Source of the DNA: Massilia frigida
GTDB taxonomy: Bacteria > Pseudomonadota > Gammaproteobacteria > Burkholderiales > Burkholderiaceae_D
DNA length: 64,000 bases
NCBI RefSeq assembly: GCF_011682175.1
Contig: NZ_WHJG01000022.1
Coordinates: 1 to 64,000 of the forward strand
Direction: 5' to 3'
The notes under the pieces were generated by a model. That model worked only from the letters and a program-made list of their open reading frames with translations. It was not told the origin of the DNA and made no database searches. Numbering within the stretch: the stretch's first letter is position 1; each line of letters starts with the position of its first letter. This document shows positions 1-8,223 of the stretch, piece by piece. The translations under genes were made by a program, and so were the position numbers.

Positions 1-32
1 AGCGACGCGGTGTTGGTGTTGATGACGCTCAT
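1..32 (-). CDS. fliC: Flagellin, N-terminal start only (truncated by window edge)
   Basis: Only the first 10 complete codons are inside the window. They read MSVINTNTAS followed by the first two bases of a Leu codon, which is the typical flagellin N-terminus (the D0 helix that packs in the filament core). A strong ribosome-binding site, AAGGAG, lies about 8 bases upstream on the minus strand. The gene is transcribed leftward out of the window, the same direction as the sugar-nucleotide/glycosyltransferase operon that starts at 11699. Family assignment is confident because this N-terminus is highly characteristic. Which flagellin paralogue it is cannot be told. Confidence 0.88.
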   Translation of the reverse strand, partial: MSVINTNTAS

Positions 33-217
33 GATATTACTCCTTGCTGATACTACCTATTCATGTTGGCAACGTGCCTTCGCTTTGGTCTGCCCCTTCG
101 GTCCGGGACAATCACACCGCAGTCCTTCTATGTAACGGGTTACCTCGCGGAAAATTTAATGAAATTAGGCAAGTATATTGTCGATCTCGCCCCTCAAGCC
201 GGCTCCGCTCGCGGCGC

Positions 218-244
218 TTGACGACCGCCGCGGCCGAAACTTGA
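218..244 (-). promoter_or_regulatory. Candidate sigma-28 (FliA) promoter of the flagellin gene
   Basis: On the minus strand TCAAGTTT (237-244) is followed after 11 bases by GTCGTCAA (218-225). The FliA consensus is TAAAGTTT-N11-GCCGATAA, so the -35 half is good and the -10 half matches 5 of 8 positions with the right spacing. It would give a leader of about 180 bases before the flagellin start. The -35 box sits in one arm of a 10-bp inverted repeat (189-198 and 240-249). Assignment is by motif and context only. Confidence 0.4.
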
Positions 245-335
245 GGGGCAAAAAAAGAGTTTTCACCCCTGTTTTCACGGCGCGACGCGGGGGCGGACCG
301 GCCCCGGCCGATCTGTTCTGGATAAAATGCTATTT

Positions 336-397
336 CCATACAACATTGTATTTATGGGGAACGGGTAAAATCCCGCCTGACATTGCCATACAACATT
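336..397 (+). repeat. Pair of 12-bp direct repeats upstream of the 417 gene
   Basis: CCATACAACATT occurs at 336-347 and again at 386-397, exactly 50 bases apart, in the AT-rich stretch before the start at 417. The spacing is close to five helical turns, which would suit a regulator binding as a pair, but no regulator is known. The rest of the 33-416 intergenic region holds the candidate flagellin promoter and nothing else I can support. Confidence 0.45.
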
Positions 398-416
398 ACC
401 AATTTCGGAATACTCA

Positions 417-1403
417 ATGGATTACAGCGACAATCCGCCGGACCAGACGGTCGCGCGCCTGGACCTTCTTGCCAATATTGCATTGGCTGCAGGTTTGCTC
501 CTGCCCCTGTGGGCGGCCATGAGCGGCAGCGGCGACGCCTACGCGGCCGGGCGTTTCATCGGTGGCAGCGTGTTGGCGGTGTTCATCATCCTGGCGCTGC
601 TCAAAGGCATCTTGAAGACCCACCCGCCGCTGCGCATGGCGTGCGCCAAGCTGGCGGTCGGGATCGTCCTGATACTGCTATCGCTGGGCAAGGTGGGCGC
701 GATGAAGCGCGACATCGGCGCGATCCGCGCGGCCGGCCAGCAATTGGTGGCGACCATGAACGAGAAGGGCGATGCGGCCGGCCCGGCGGCGGCTCCGGCC
801 GCCAGTGAAGAAGCGCGCCAGGTGGTGGCCTTCGTGAATGGCGCCGGCGCGCTGCTGAAACGCCAGGTGGCCGAGCGCGAGTTGCTGGACAAGCAATTCG
901 AGACGCTCGACATGAGCACCTTGCTGACGCCGGAGACGCTCACCTCGCGCAAGGCGATTGCCGCATCGCGCGCGAAGATGGCGCGCTACAGCGAGCTGGT
1001 CGACCAGCGCGACAAGATGATCATCGCCTCCGTCGAAGAAGGACGCGCCTACGTGCGCACGGCGAACGTGCCGGAACACTATCGCGGCAGCGAACTGGGT
1101 GCCGGCGCGCGGGTGGCTGAAGAGACGCTCAAGCTCAATGCGCAATTGACGGCGGTCGGGAAGGAATTCATCAAGAGCGTCGGAGACGTGCTCGACTTCG
1201 CCCAGTCGCAACTCGGCAAAGCCAAGTTCCAGAACGGCAAGCTGATGTTTGCCAGCGAGCGCGACGTCGCCACCTTTCGCGCCCTGTCCAGGGAGATGGA
1301 AGAGATCGGCCTGCGGGAATCGGCGGTGGTCGACAGATTCAACGCGCATGTGGAAAAAACCAAGAAAGACGCCACCCGCCAGCTGGCGCCCGCCAAGCGC
1401 TAA
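417..1403 (+). CDS. Hypothetical membrane-anchored protein (paralogue of the gene at 1682)
   Basis: A 328-residue protein I do not recognise. The first 100 residues hold about three hydrophobic segments (around 17-35, 50-64 and 78-91) separated by short basic loops. A short Gly/Ala/Pro linker (about 120-130) follows, then a mostly helical, charged domain of about 190 residues that looks coiled-coil rich and should sit in one soluble compartment. It has no catalytic motif that I can name. The next gene downstream encodes a clear paralogue with the same layout; shared stretches include LTPE(T/S)(L/V)TSRK and GVLDFAQS. The ATG follows a weak GGAA. Upstream there are two direct copies of CCATACAACATT (336-347 and 386-397). 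Confidence 0.7.
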   Translation: MDYSDNPPDQTVARLDLLANIALAAGLLLPLWAAMSGSGDAYAAGRFIGGSVLAVFIILALLKGILKTHPPLRMACAKLAVGIVLILLSLGKVGAMKRDIGAIRAAGQQLVATMNEKGDAAGPAAAPAASEEARQVVAFVNGAGALLKRQVAERELLDKQFETLDMSTLLTPETLTSRKAIAASRAKMARYSELVDQRDKMIIASVEEGRAYVRTANVPEHYRGSELGAGARVAEETLKLNAQLTAVGKEFIKSVGDVLDFAQSQLGKAKFQNGKLMFASERDVATFRALSREMEEIGLRESAVVDRFNAHVEKTKKDATRQLAPAKR

Positions 1404-1681
1404 GGCGCCCGGCACCAGCGTTGATTCCGAATAACATGGTCGGACAATCGAAGGCCCTGGCTCAGACCTCCTACCACCGGGGTCAGAGCTCTGATTAGAA
1501 ACATTGTTAAATCTCGGGCCGCCCCGGGCAGCGGCACCGCCGGCATCATGCAAAAGTCATATGACGTTCAGAAAACTACCTAGGCGCGTTCATTTGCGTG
1601 CCGAGTGCTTTCCGCGCGCAGGCTGGATGCGCTCATCGCCGCCATGCGTGGCGTTTCACTTATCAATTTCAACAATTCAAT
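1404..1681. other. Intergenic region with one GTCAGAGCTCTGA element
   Basis: About 280 bases separate the two paralogous genes. The only recognisable element is a GGGGTCAGAGCTCTGATTAG copy at 1479-1498, which contains the palindrome CAGAGCTCTG and belongs to the same family as the repeat cluster at 2711-2871. I see no convincing promoter or terminator. Confidence 0.4.
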
Positions 1682-2661
1682 ATGCATATCGATGACAAGG
1701 CGCCGGAAACGCCGGAGCGCATCGTCAACAGCGTTGCCAACCTGACGCTTGCGGCTGCGATTTTCCTGCCGCGCCTGGCCAGCCCCGGCGGGCAAAATCA
1801 CGCGCAAATGGCCGGGCAATTGTTTGGCCTCGTGCTGGCGGCCGCCATTGTGCTGGGCGCACTCCGGTTGTTCCTGAGAAGGCGCCCTGCGCGCCAGATG
1901 GTCAAGGCCAAGTTCGTGGTGGCGTCTCTGTTGTTGCTGGCTGGCGTGGGCAATATCGTGGGAATGCACAAGGACGAGGCGGCAATCCACTCTGCCAGCG
2001 GCAACTGCTTGCGATTATGAACCAGACGGGGGAGCAAGGCAGCGTGCCGGCGCCCGTCGCTGCCAGCGAAGATGCGCGCGCGCTGGTTGCGTTCCTGGAT
2101 GGGCTTGGCACAGTGCTCAAGCGCCAGATGGTCGACAACGAACGCTTGGACAAGGAGTTCGGAAAGCTTGCCCTGAACGCGCTGACGCCGGAAAGCGTGA
2201 CGTCGCGCAAGGGTATTGACGCTGCGCGGGTGCAGATGTCGCGATTCAGGCAACTCATCGAGCAGCGCGACGCGTTGGCCAAGGCGTCCATCGAGGATGG
2301 CCGGGAATATCTGCGTACGGCGCGCATCCCGGGACGCTACAGCAATATGCAAATGAGCAACGTGGTGCGGATTGGCGAGAAGACGCTTGAACTCAACGCG
2401 GAGTTGTCTGCGGTGCAGAAGGAGCTGATCGACGGCATGGGCGGGGTGCTCGATTTCGCCCAGTCCCGGCTTGGCAACATGCAGCTTCACCAACAGACGC
2501 TGCTCTTTTCCAGCGATGCCGATCTTGCCACCTACCGCCGGCTGTCCGCAGTACTGGACGATGCAGGAACGCGGGAAGCGGCGGTGATTGAGAAATACAA
2601 GGCCCACCGCCAACGTATCAGGAGTGAGGCGACCACGACCGTATCGGCTGGGCTGCACTGA
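1682..2661 (+). pseudogene. Frameshifted paralogue of the 417 membrane protein (two overlapping ORFs)
   Basis: The N-terminal part (1682-2020, 112 residues, start MHIDDKAPETPER) holds the hydrophobic segments. The C-terminal part (2017-2661, 214 residues, start MNQTGEQGSV) matches the soluble helical domain of the 417 protein. In the intact paralogue these two parts are one chain joined through AAGQQLVATMN. Here the sequence near 1999-2016 reads S-A-S-G and then shifts frame; LLAIMNQTG continues in the next frame, as expected from a small net deletion. The two ORFs overlap as ATGA (2017-2020), an arrangement typical of translational coupling, so both halves might still be made as separate proteins. 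A sequencing error is the other explanation. Confidence 0.6.
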
Positions 2662-2710
2662 CACCGTGGTCAAGCTCGCAAAATGACGACGGCCGCAGTT
2701 TGCGGGACTG

Positions 2711-2871
2711 ACATGTTTCGAGTCAGAGCTCTGACCCCGATTAAGACATGACCCCGATTAAGACATGTTTCGAGTCAGAGGTCAGACCCCGGTTAACGAG
2801 TCAGAGGTCAGACCCCGGTTAAGAAATTCGATTAAGACATGTTTCGAGTCAGAGGTCAGACCCCGGTTAAG
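2711..2871 (+). repeat. Cluster of short GTCAGA..GACCCCGGTTAA repeats
   Basis: Four to five imperfect copies are packed here, of the form ACATGTTTCGAGTCAG followed by AGGTCAGACCCCGGTTAAG. They lie at about 2711-2745, 2746-2762 (truncated), 2763-2797, 2798-2823 and 2836-2871. The first copy carries the perfect 14-bp palindrome GTCAGAGCTCTGAC (2722-2735); later copies carry GTCAGAGGTCAGAC instead. The cluster sits between convergent genes (ends at 2661 and 2879). Such GACCCC repeats are commonly scattered through genomes of this family and resemble REP-type elements. No transposase is nearby. Confidence 0.75.
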
Positions 2872-2878
2872 CAGTCTT

Positions 2879-3526
2879 TTAGAGCCGGAAGAAATCCTCG
2901 GTCAGGCGCCGTTTCGATGGCTTGACGGCCAGTTCGCCCGCCGTGCCTGCGAACACCATGCAGTTGCCCGGCGTGTCGCGGTTGATCACGCCGGTGCCCT
3001 GCGAGACCGTGGTGTTGTCGCCAATCCGGCAACGGCCGATGATGGCGCTGTTGGGGTACAGGATCACGCCTTCCCCCAGCACCGGCGCCACGCCGTGGTT
3101 CTTGCCGACCGTGGAATTCTGATACAGCACCAGGTAGTTCCCATACGTCGCCTTGGCCAGCACGATGCCCACCGAGTGCCCGATGAAAAACACCTCCGGC
3201 AATGCGATCTCGTAAAACACATCGATGCCGTTGAGCGCCTTGTTGAGCAGGAACAGGCGCGTCGCCACGCCCAGCGCTTCCTCGCTGCGGTCTTCGCGCC
3301 ATATCGTATTCGACAGGAAATATAAATACTGGCAATACTGGCTTGAATTGAGATAGTTGAATTGCCCCCGCGGCCACATCGTCACCTTGTCGATGCAAGC
3401 TTGCAGCCGTGCCATCGCGGTGTCCCAATGCGTTGCGATAACGCGCTGCAGCACGGCCGCTTCCATCCCCGGGAAAAACGTCGTGACCTGCCGGCACGTG
3501 TAAGCGATCAAGTGTTCGTGGGCCAT
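2879..3526 (-). CDS. Left-handed beta-helix acyltransferase (serine acetyltransferase-like)
   Basis: A 215-residue protein whose C-terminal half (from about residue 110) contains hexapeptide-type turns such as SAIIGRCRIGDNTTVSQGTG, the fold used by CoA-dependent O- and N-acyltransferases. The N-terminal half is helical, as in CysE-like enzymes. It is the last gene of the sugar operon and starts 6 bases after the GNAT gene. In this context it probably acylates the nucleotide-linked or transferred deoxysugar rather than serine, but the substrate cannot be read from the sequence. Confidence 0.75.
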   Translation of the reverse strand: MAHEHLIAYTCRQVTTFFPGMEAAVLQRVIATHWDTAMARLQACIDKVTMWPRGQFNYLNSSQYCQYLYFLSNTIWREDRSEEALGVATRLFLLNKALNGIDVFYEIALPEVFFIGHSVGIVLAKATYGNYLVLYQNSTVGKNHGVAPVLGEGVILYPNSAIIGRCRIGDNTTVSQGTGVINRDTPGNCMVFAGTAGELAVKPSKRRLTEDFFRL

Positions 3527-3532
3527 GCGCGC

Positions 3533-4165
3533 CTACGCCGCTGCCTGGTAGCGCATGTACACCAGCGCCGGCGCATCGCTGCCAGCCGCCGGATCTTCCA
3601 CCCAGGTGACCTGGCCATCCGCGCTGCTGCTGGCCAGTGGCACGCGTTTGACCTCGCCAAAGCCCGCCTTCTGATAAAACGCCAGCGCCGGGTTGTCCGA
3701 ACGCACCCGCACCCAGGCGTCGTCCAGCCCCAGGCCCACGCGCGCCCAGTGCAGCAAGGCCTGCAGCGCGAGCGTCATCAAGCCCTTGCGGCAGTCGCCG
3801 CCCCGCACAATGGCGTCCGCTTCCACATAGCCCTTGTCCCAGTCGATGAATCCCAGCCCCACGTGGCCGACCGAGCGGCCGTCGAGGGTGTCGACCATGA
3901 ACAGGATCTTGCCGTTATCGCGCGCCACCGCAGTCGCCAGCCAGTTGGCGGTGCGCGTTTCATGCGAGTCGAATTCGGTCAGGAAGGATTTGACGAAGCG
4001 GTTGCGCCACTCGCTGAGCAGGCGCGCGTCGTCCAGGTTGATGTGGGCGCTGGCCGTGGCGATCGGACGCAGCAGGGCTTCGACCGGCTGGCCCACCGGG
4101 ATCACCAGGTCGGACCCGGCGCCGGCCGCCTGCTTGTAGGCGGCGAACATGGCTTGCTGGCTCAT
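3533..4165 (-). CDS. GNAT-family N-acyltransferase
   Basis: A 210-residue protein with the GNAT fold. The C-terminal signature SDNPALAFYQKAGF is the usual acetyl-CoA-binding/alpha-4 region, and the acceptor side (INLDDARLLSEWRNR) looks like the sugar/antibiotic-acetylating branch. The start at 4165 (MSQQAMF) is chosen because it overlaps the aminotransferase stop as ATGA (4162-4165); a longer in-frame start exists but only adds low-complexity sequence. Directly downstream of a sugar aminotransferase, the likely job is N-acylation of the new amino group (inference). Confidence 0.78.
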   Translation of the reverse strand: MSQQAMFAAYKQAAGAGSDLVIPVGQPVEALLRPIATASAHINLDDARLLSEWRNRFVKSFLTEFDSHETRTANWLATAVARDNGKILFMVDTLDGRSVGHVGLGFIDWDKGYVEADAIVRGGDCRKGLMTLALQALLHWARVGLGLDDAWVRVRSDNPALAFYQKAGFGEVKRVPLASSSADGQVTWVEDPAAGSDAPALVYMRYQAAA

Positions 4166-5337
4166 GCCGGTATCCCCGCGACGGCTTTCCCGGCGGCCGG
4201 CGTCCCGGCGGCCGGCGTCCCGGCGAAGTACAGGCCGATCTGGCGGCACACTTCATCGACCAGTGCCAGGTCCATGCGCGAGTGCAGCGGCAGGGACAGG
4301 ATTTCATTGCCGACCCGGTCGGTCACGCTCAGGTCGCCCGCGCGGCAGTTTTTCCAGAGCGAAAACCAGTGCCCCGGCTGCCAGTGGATGCCGGTGTCGA
4401 CGCCGTTTTCCTTCAAGAACTTGCGCAGCGCATCGCGGTCCTCGGCCGGCACGCGGATGTAGTACAGGAACGGATTCACATCGGCGAAGTCGGTCAGCGG
4501 GGTACGCACCTGCGTCACGCCGGCCAGCAGCGCGTTGTATTTGATGCAGGCGTCGCGCCGGCTGCTGGCGATCAGCGCCAGCTTGGACAGCTGCGCCAGC
4601 CCGATGGCGGCGTGCATATTGAGCATGTGGTAGCGGTAGCCGACGCGTTCGACGTCAAACGTCCAGGCACGCTGGTTCTGGTACATGACCGCGGCCGGCT
4701 GCTGCATGCCGAGCAGGCGCAGTTCGTGCACCATGGCCAGTTCTTCCCTGGTTTTCACCACAATCGTGCCGCCGTCGAGGCAGGTGATGGTTTTCACCGG
4801 ATCGTGGCTGAACACGCAGATGTCGGAAAAGCTGCCGACCGGCTTGCCCTTGTATCTGGACCCGAAGGAATGCGCGGCATCGTGGATCACGCGCAGCTGG
4901 TGGGTGGCGGCAAATTCGGCGATCTCATCATGATCGCAAAGGATGCAATCGTAATCCATGACGATGATGGCTTTTGTCTTCGGCGTGACGAGCTTGGCCG
5001 CCTGCTTCATGTCGATCGCCAGGGTGTCGTCGAGGCAGTCGCAGAAGACAATCTCGGCGCCCACCCAGGAAATGGCCTGGAAGTCGGCCGAGCAGTTAAA
5101 GGAAGACACGATGACTTCATCGCCCGGACCGACCCCGGCGATGAGCAAGGCCACGTGCAGCCCGGCGGTACCGGTACTCAAGGCGGCCACGTAGCGCTCT
5201 TCCGTGCCCAGGATTTCCTTGACCTTGTTTTCAAAACCGGACACGTAGCTGCCCATGCCGAGCCAGCCCATTTCGAGCGATTCGCGGCTGGCGTCGATTT
5301 CTTCTTTTTCGATCAGCGGCTTAAATACGGGGATCAT
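4162..5337 (-). CDS. DegT/DnrJ/EryC1/StrS-family sugar aminotransferase
   Basis: A 391-residue PLP enzyme of the nucleotide-sugar aminotransferase family. Visible landmarks are the phosphate-binding STGTAGLHVALL region near residue 54, IHDAAHSFG with the cofactor-contacting Asp153, and SHDPVKTITCLDGG carrying the expected Schiff-base Lys182. Lys182 argues for a true aminotransferase and against an RfbH/ColD-type dehydrase, where a His replaces it. The C-terminus ends in a repetitive Gly-Thr-Pro-Ala tail encoded by a GC-rich micro-repeat (about 4171-4220). AAGGA precedes the ATG. It likely aminates the CDP-4-keto-6-deoxysugar made by the genes upstream in the operon. Confidence 0.88.
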   Translation of the reverse strand: MIPVFKPLIEKEEIDASRESLEMGWLGMGSYVSGFENKVKEILGTEERYVAALSTGTAGLHVALLIAGVGPGDEVIVSSFNCSADFQAISWVGAEIVFCDCLDDTLAIDMKQAAKLVTPKTKAIIVMDYDCILCDHDEIAEFAATHQLRVIHDAAHSFGSRYKGKPVGSFSDICVFSHDPVKTITCLDGGTIVVKTREELAMVHELRLLGMQQPAAVMYQNQRAWTFDVERVGYRYHMLNMHAAIGLAQLSKLALIASSRRDACIKYNALLAGVTQVRTPLTDFADVNPFLYYIRVPAEDRDALRKFLKENGVDTGIHWQPGHWFSLWKNCRAGDLSVTDRVGNEILSLPLHSRMDLALVDEVCRQIGLYFAGTPAAGTPAAGKAVAGIPA

Positions 5338-5358
5338 GGCAGTCCTTCACAAAGCTGG

Positions 5359-5919
5359 TTAAAGGTTCAGGGTCAGGGCGAGGGTGCGCGCGGCCAGGGT
5401 CGGCCATGCCCGGTCATTGGCGGAGATCTTGCGCGCTGCGCACGCGGGCCAGGGAATGTTCAGCGCCGGATCGTCCCAGCGCAGGCCGCGTGCGGAGGCG
5501 GGGCGGAACGGCGTACTCATCTGGTACAGGACTTCGGTGTCCGCTTCCAGGCTCTGGAAGCCATGCGCCATGCCGGCGGGAATATACAACTGGCGCCGGT
5601 TCCCCGCCGACAGTTCGGTATGGAATGCCTTGCCGTAGCTCGCAGAGCCCGGCCGCAGGTCGACGATGGCGTCGAAGATGGCGCCGCGCGTTACCCGCAC
5701 CAGCTTGACTTCCTGGTCGGGCGCGCTCTGGAAATGCAGCCCGCGCAGGGTGCCCGGGTGCGGATTCCAGGATACGCTTTGCTGCACAAACCGGCCCGCC
5801 AGGCCGTGCCGCGCGAACTCTTCCTCGCAGACGGTGCGGGCGAACAGGCCGCGCTCATCCTCCACCGGCTCGATATCGATCAGGAAGGCGCCGGCCAGCG
5901 AGGTGGGGGTCAATTTCAT
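5359..5919 (-). CDS. rfbC: dTDP-4-dehydrorhamnose 3,5-epimerase family protein
   Basis: A 186-residue cupin-type sugar epimerase. Family landmarks: the N-terminal DERGLFARTVCEEEFARHGL, the active-site region with NPHPGTLRGLHFQ, IFDAIVDLRPGS, and YIPAGMAHGFQSLE. The start overlaps the methyltransferase stop by one base (TGATG). The pathway partners here make a CDP- and not a dTDP-sugar, so the real substrate is probably a CDP-4-keto-6-deoxyhexose or its C-methylated form. The symbol marks the family, not a proven rhamnose role; rfbA, rfbB and rfbD are not in the window. Confidence 0.87.
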   Translation of the reverse strand: MKLTPTSLAGAFLIDIEPVEDERGLFARTVCEEEFARHGLAGRFVQQSVSWNPHPGTLRGLHFQSAPDQEVKLVRVTRGAIFDAIVDLRPGSASYGKAFHTELSAGNRRQLYIPAGMAHGFQSLEADTEVLYQMSTPFRPASARGLRWDDPALNIPWPACAARKISANDRAWPTLAARTLALTLNL

Positions 5920-7160
5920 CAGGCCACCACGTGAATGTGCGGGTTGGCCAGCAGGAATTGCCCGCCCCAGTCGCGGATGCCGGCCATCTGGGTCATCAAT
6001 TCTTCCTTGATGTTCCACGGCAGGATCAAGAGGTAGTCGGGACGCGTTTCGAACACGGCTGCGGGCGCACGCACGGGAATGCGGCTGCCGGGCAGCAGCC
6101 GGCCTTGCTTGGCGGGATTGCTGTCGACCACGTAATCGATGATGTCGGCGCCGATGCCGCAGTAGTTGAGCAGGGTGTTGCCCTTGGCGGCGGCGCCGTA
6201 GGCGGCAATCGTCTTGCCTTGATCCTTGACGTCGATCAGGAAACGCTGCAGCGCGCGTTTGGTGGCGCGCATGCGTTCGCCGAAGCCGGCGTAGGTGTCC
6301 AGGCGCGCCAGGCCGGCTTCCTGTTCCAGGGCCAGGCAAGCTTCCACCTGCGCCGTGGTGCGGTGCGCCGCCGTTTGCAGGCAGGCGTACACGCGCAGGC
6401 TGCCGCCGTGGGTCGGAAGATGCTCGATGTCGAACACGCGCAGGCCGGCGCGCACGAACACGGGCATCAGGGCCAGCAGGGACAGGTAGGAATAGTGTTC
6501 GTGGTAAATCGTATCGAACTGCTGGTCGGCGATCAGGCGCAGCAGGTGGGGAAATTCCAGGGTCACCACCGCCTCCGGTTTCAGCACGGCCGGCATGGCG
6601 CCCAGAAAATCGTTGAGGTCGGGCACGTGGGCCAGCACGTTATTGCCCAGTAAAAGGTCGACCTGTTCGCCCTGGGCCGCGAGCGTGGCGGCGGTGGCGC
6701 GGTTGAAGAACAGTTCGCGCGTGTCGATGCCGCGTGCGCGCGCCGCCGCCGCCGTGTTGCCGCTCGGTTCGATGCCCAGGCAGGCAATGCCGGCCTGCTG
6801 GAAATACTGCAAGAGATAGCCATCGTTGCTGGCGATTTCCATCACGCGGCTCGATTGGTTCAGGCCGAGGCGCGCCGTCATCTGTTCCACGTAGGCGCGC
6901 GCGTGGGCCAGCCAGCTGCTGGAAAACGAGGAAAAATACACGTAGTTGGCGTGGAAGTGCAGCTCGGCGCGGGTGGCGTCGGCCAGTTGCACCAGCCAGC
7001 ACTGGGCGCAGACCATGGCGTGCAGGGGATAGAACATCTCGCCCTCGGCCGCCTGGTCCGGCTCGACAAAGGCGTTCGATACAGGCGACAGGCCCAGGTC
7101 GGCAAAGCTGTGGTGAAGAGCGGCGCCACAGGCGCGGCAGGAGCGGGCGGGGCTGTTCAT
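5919..7160 (-). CDS. NDP-hexose C-methyltransferase (SAM-dependent, zinc-binding)
   Basis: A 413-residue protein with the three-part layout of sugar C-methyltransferases such as TylC3/NovU. An N-terminal putative zinc motif (CRACGAAL near residue 8, and VCAQCW near 52) is followed by a Rossmann SAM domain (VMEIASNDGYLLQYF, CLGIEPSGNTA) and a C-terminal domain (IAAYGAAAKGNTLLNYCG). These enzymes add a methyl group to carbon 3 (or 5) of keto-deoxysugars. Its stop overlaps the epimerase start by one base and its start overlaps the rfbG stop as ATGA, so it is part of one operon. A branched, C-methylated sugar product is inferred. Confidence 0.88.
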   Translation of the reverse strand: MNSPARSCRACGAALHHSFADLGLSPVSNAFVEPDQAAEGEMFYPLHAMVCAQCWLVQLADATRAELHFHANYVYFSSFSSSWLAHARAYVEQMTARLGLNQSSRVMEIASNDGYLLQYFQQAGIACLGIEPSGNTAAAARARGIDTRELFFNRATAATLAAQGEQVDLLLGNNVLAHVPDLNDFLGAMPAVLKPEAVVTLEFPHLLRLIADQQFDTIYHEHYSYLSLLALMPVFVRAGLRVFDIEHLPTHGGSLRVYACLQTAAHRTTAQVEACLALEQEAGLARLDTYAGFGERMRATKRALQRFLIDVKDQGKTIAAYGAAAKGNTLLNYCGIGADIIDYVVDSNPAKQGRLLPGSRIPVRAPAAVFETRPDYLLILPWNIKEELMTQMAGIRDWGGQFLLANPHIHVVA

Positions 7161-8218
7161 GCGCAGAAATGTTCCAGTTGCTGTTCGGTAAAGGCGCGCG
7201 CGCCGCCCGGGTCGCGCGCGGCCGCGGCGTACCAGGCGGCCGTCTGTTCGATGCCGGTCGCCAGCGGCCAGCGCACTTGCCAGTCGAGCTCCTGGCGCGC
7301 CTTGCTCGAATCGAGGTAGAGCAGGGCGGCTTCCTTGGCGGCGTGCTGTTCGCCATCGAGGCGCCAGGCCAGTTGCGGCCAGTGCGCCTGCAAGCCGCCC
7401 AGCAAGGTGGCGACCGACAGGTTGTCGGCGGCGTCCGGGCCGAAATTGTAGGCGCCGGCGCAGGCCGTGTCGCCAGCGAGCAGGCGCGCCGCCAGCAGCA
7501 GGTAGCCGTGCAGCGGTTCGAGCACGTGCTGCCAGGGGCGGGTGGCGTGTGGACTCCTCACTGGCAGCGCGTTGCCCTGTTGCATGGCGCGCACGGCGTC
7601 GGGAATCAGGCGATCAAGACTCCAGTCGCCGCCGCCGATGACATTGCCCGCGCGCGCGGTGGCAAGCAGCGGGCCGCCGGCGGCAAAAAAACTGCTGCGG
7701 TAGCTGTGTGCGACCAGTTCGGCGCCGGCTTTGCTGGCGCTGTACGGATCGTGTCCGCCGAGGCGGTCGTTTTCACGGTAGCCCCACGGCCAGTGCTGGT
7801 TTTCGTAGCATTTGTCGGTGGTCACCACCAGCGCCGCCCGTGCATCGGGGCAGGCGCGCAGCGCTTCGAGTACGTGCACGGTGCCCATCACATTGGTCGA
7901 CCAGGTGGTCACCGGATCGGCGTAGCCGTGGCGTACCAGCGCCTGGGCCGCCAGGTGCAGTACCAGCTCGGGCGCGGCATCGGCCATGGCGCGCGTCAGC
8001 GCGGCCTGGTCGCGCACGTCGGCGATGTGGTGGCGCTCCAGGGTGTCGCTCACCCGCGCCAGCTCGAACATGGTGGGCGTGCCGGACGGGGCCAGGGAAT
8101 AGCCGGTCACGCGCGCTCCCAGCCGCGCCAGGAACAGGCACAGCCACGCGCCCTTGAAGCCGGTGTGACCGGTGACGAACACGCGCCGCCCCTTGAAGGC
8201 GTGCGCGAGCGCATCCAT
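7157..8218 (-). CDS. rfbG: CDP-glucose 4,6-dehydratase
   Basis: A 353-residue SDR-family enzyme that converts CDP-glucose to CDP-4-dehydro-6-deoxyglucose. Seen in the sequence: the NAD-binding FVTGHTGFKGAWL near the N-terminus, the catalytic Tyr-Lys in DPYSASKAGAELVAHSYR, TTDKCYENQHWPWGYREND (a strong RfbG signature), and RAGNVIGGGDW. The ATG at 8218 lies 5 bases after the rfbF stop; an in-frame GTG at 8227 is possible but would overlap that stop. Together with rfbF it fixes the nucleotide as CDP. Confidence 0.95.
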   Translation of the reverse strand: MDALAHAFKGRRVFVTGHTGFKGAWLCLFLARLGARVTGYSLAPSGTPTMFELARVSDTLERHHIADVRDQAALTRAMADAAPELVLHLAAQALVRHGYADPVTTWSTNVMGTVHVLEALRACPDARAALVVTTDKCYENQHWPWGYRENDRLGGHDPYSASKAGAELVAHSYRSSFFAAGGPLLATARAGNVIGGGDWSLDRLIPDAVRAMQQGNALPVRSPHATRPWQHVLEPLHGYLLLAARLLAGDTACAGAYNFGPDAADNLSVATLLGGLQAHWPQLAWRLDGEQHAAKEAALLYLDSSKARQELDWQVRWPLATGIEQTAAWYAAAARDPGGARAFTEQQLEHFCA

Positions 8219-8223
8219 GCCGC

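Noticed and set aside
4162-5337. RfbH-type CDP-4-keto-6-deoxyglucose 3-dehydrase
   Set aside because: The residue expected to be His in that enzyme is Lys here, so a true aminotransferase is the better call.
4282-5934. A 550-codon plus-strand frame opposite the aminotransferase and epimerase
   Set aside because: Antisense to well-supported genes with no motif of its own.
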